From an uncultured Opitutia bacterium (lineage in GTDB: Bacteria > Verrucomicrobiota > Verrucomicrobiia > Opitutales > UBA953): DNA of 7,388 bases. Below are positions 7,252-7,388 of the stretch, in pieces; within the stretch, counting starts at the first letter, position 1, and every line of letters begins with the position of its first letter. The notes under the pieces were generated by a model. The model searched no databases. It was not told the DNA's origin and worked only from the letters and a program-made list of their open reading frames with translations. Where the stretch lies: assembly GCA_903924185.1 (NCBI GenBank), contig CAIYAN010000383.1:1-7388 (forward strand). Reading direction: 5' to 3'. The position numbers and the translations under genes were made by a program.

Positions 7252-7294
7252 GGCCTAAATAAGGCCTTTAAACCACGGAAAGGGCCTTAAACCA
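7252..7294. repeat. Three iterated GGCCT(T)(T)AAA elements, including a near-identical 15-bp direct repeat
   Basis: GGCCTAAA starts at 7252, GGCCTTTAAA at 7263 and GGCCTTAAA at 7283, start-to-start distances of 11 and 20 bp, close to one and two turns of the DNA helix. The last two belong to a longer near-direct repeat, AAGGCCTTTAAACCA (7261-7275) and AAGGGCCTTAAACCA (7280-7294), which differ by a one-base shift. The elements overlap the tentative minus-strand promoter. The arrangement suggests binding sites for a regulator acting on one or both divergent genes; no known regulator consensus is recognised. Confidence 0.4.
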
Positions 7295-7334
7295 AAGGAG
7301 TGGACGTACCCGCTGACCTGCCCTGCCTGTAGGC

Positions 7335-7388
7335 ATGCTCGCCGTCCTCCGTTCTGCCGCCCTCGTCGGGGTGGAAGCCGTCCCCGTC
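7335..7388 (+). CDS. comM: YifB/ComM-family Mg-chelatase-like AAA ATPase, first 18 codons (cut by right edge)
   Basis: The last 54 bases are open from an ATG at 7335 and encode MLAVLRSAALVGVEAVPV, then the window ends. This matches the characteristic N-terminus of the YifB/ComM family (ML-x-x-V-x-S-x-A-L-x-G-x-x-A-x-P-V, normally continuing into EVEV). ComM is a hexameric AAA+ helicase that promotes branch migration during natural transformation and recombination; homologues are also common in bacteria not known to be competent. The start agrees exactly with the usual first residue of the family. No Shine-Dalgarno sequence lies in the preceding 20 bases. Only 18 residues are visible, so no catalytic motif can be checked, but a chance match of this pattern at a good start in an otherwise gene-free stretch is unlikely. 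Confidence 0.72.
   Translation, partial: MLAVLRSAALVGVEAVPV

Larger units (their letters stand above)
7188..7334. promoter_or_regulatory. Divergent intergenic region upstream of the cytochrome operon and the comM-like gene
   Basis: These 147 bp hold several short symmetric sequences and should contain the promoters of both divergent transcription units. On the minus strand, TTGGTT (7295-7290) and TTTAAA (7272-7267) are separated by exactly 17 bp, a weak sigma70-like match (3/6 and 4/6) that could drive the operon from a start near 7260, giving a leader of roughly 70 bases. CCTCGAGG at 7217-7224 is an 8-bp palindrome. I see no clear plus-strand promoter and no Shine-Dalgarno sequence for either gene. 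The promoter call is tentative; the divergent-promoter role of the region follows from gene order. Confidence 0.45.

Noticed and set aside
1..7388. CRISPR array, tRNA/rRNA gene, insertion sequence, integrase or defence genes
   Set aside because: No regular repeat-spacer pattern, cloverleaf, transposase or terminal inverted repeats were seen, and nearly all sequence is occupied by five genes of ordinary chromosomal type.

Overview
The window is ordinary-looking chromosomal DNA of high GC content. The most likely source is a member of the Verrucomicrobiota, with Planctomycetota as the alternative. The assignment rests on gene content: a di-heme protein with the domain series PSCyt1/DUF1587/DUF1595/DUF1592/DUF1588/DUF1585, paired with a Tat-exported HxxSHH (DUF1552) protein, is characteristic of the PVC group. 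None of the five start codons has a convincing Shine-Dalgarno sequence, so start choices rest on protein features. Base composition looks uniform by eye, and I see no insertion sequence, tRNA, rRNA, CRISPR array or sign of recent transfer.

Layout, left to right. (1) Positions 1-580, minus strand: the N-terminal 193 residues of a multi-pass DUF2339-type membrane protein that runs off the left edge. (2) 581-693: a short divergent intergenic region. (3) 694-3258, plus strand: a complete 854-residue secreted protein that fuses a seven-bladed YVTN/YncE-like beta-propeller to a phosphoesterase-family (PF04185) domain. (4) Only 12 bp further on, convergently, a two-gene minus-strand operon. Its upstream gene, 7187-4638, encodes the 849-residue di-heme DUF1592 protein, and its downstream gene, 4626-3271, encodes the 451-residue Tat-dependent DUF1552 protein, with 11 bp between them. 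(5) 7188-7334: a divergent intergenic region with a perfect short hairpin and three iterated GGCCT(T)(T)AAA elements. (6) 7335-7388, plus strand: the first 18 codons of a YifB/ComM-type AAA ATPase gene cut by the right edge.

How the genes may work together: the three complete genes all encode exported proteins, predicted to act in the periplasm or at the cell surface. The di-heme protein and its HxxSHH partner form a genetic unit whose members use different export routes (Sec for the cytochrome, Tat for the partner). This fits a periplasmic redox or hydrolytic pair, but no substrate can be read from the sequence. The propeller-phosphoesterase is a convergent neighbour and not part of that operon, so a functional link is only a guess. 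The strongest leads are this uncharacterised pair, the roughly 250-residue unassigned region inside the cytochrome protein, and the repeat-rich divergent promoter region upstream of it. I found no clearly new defence or mobile system.
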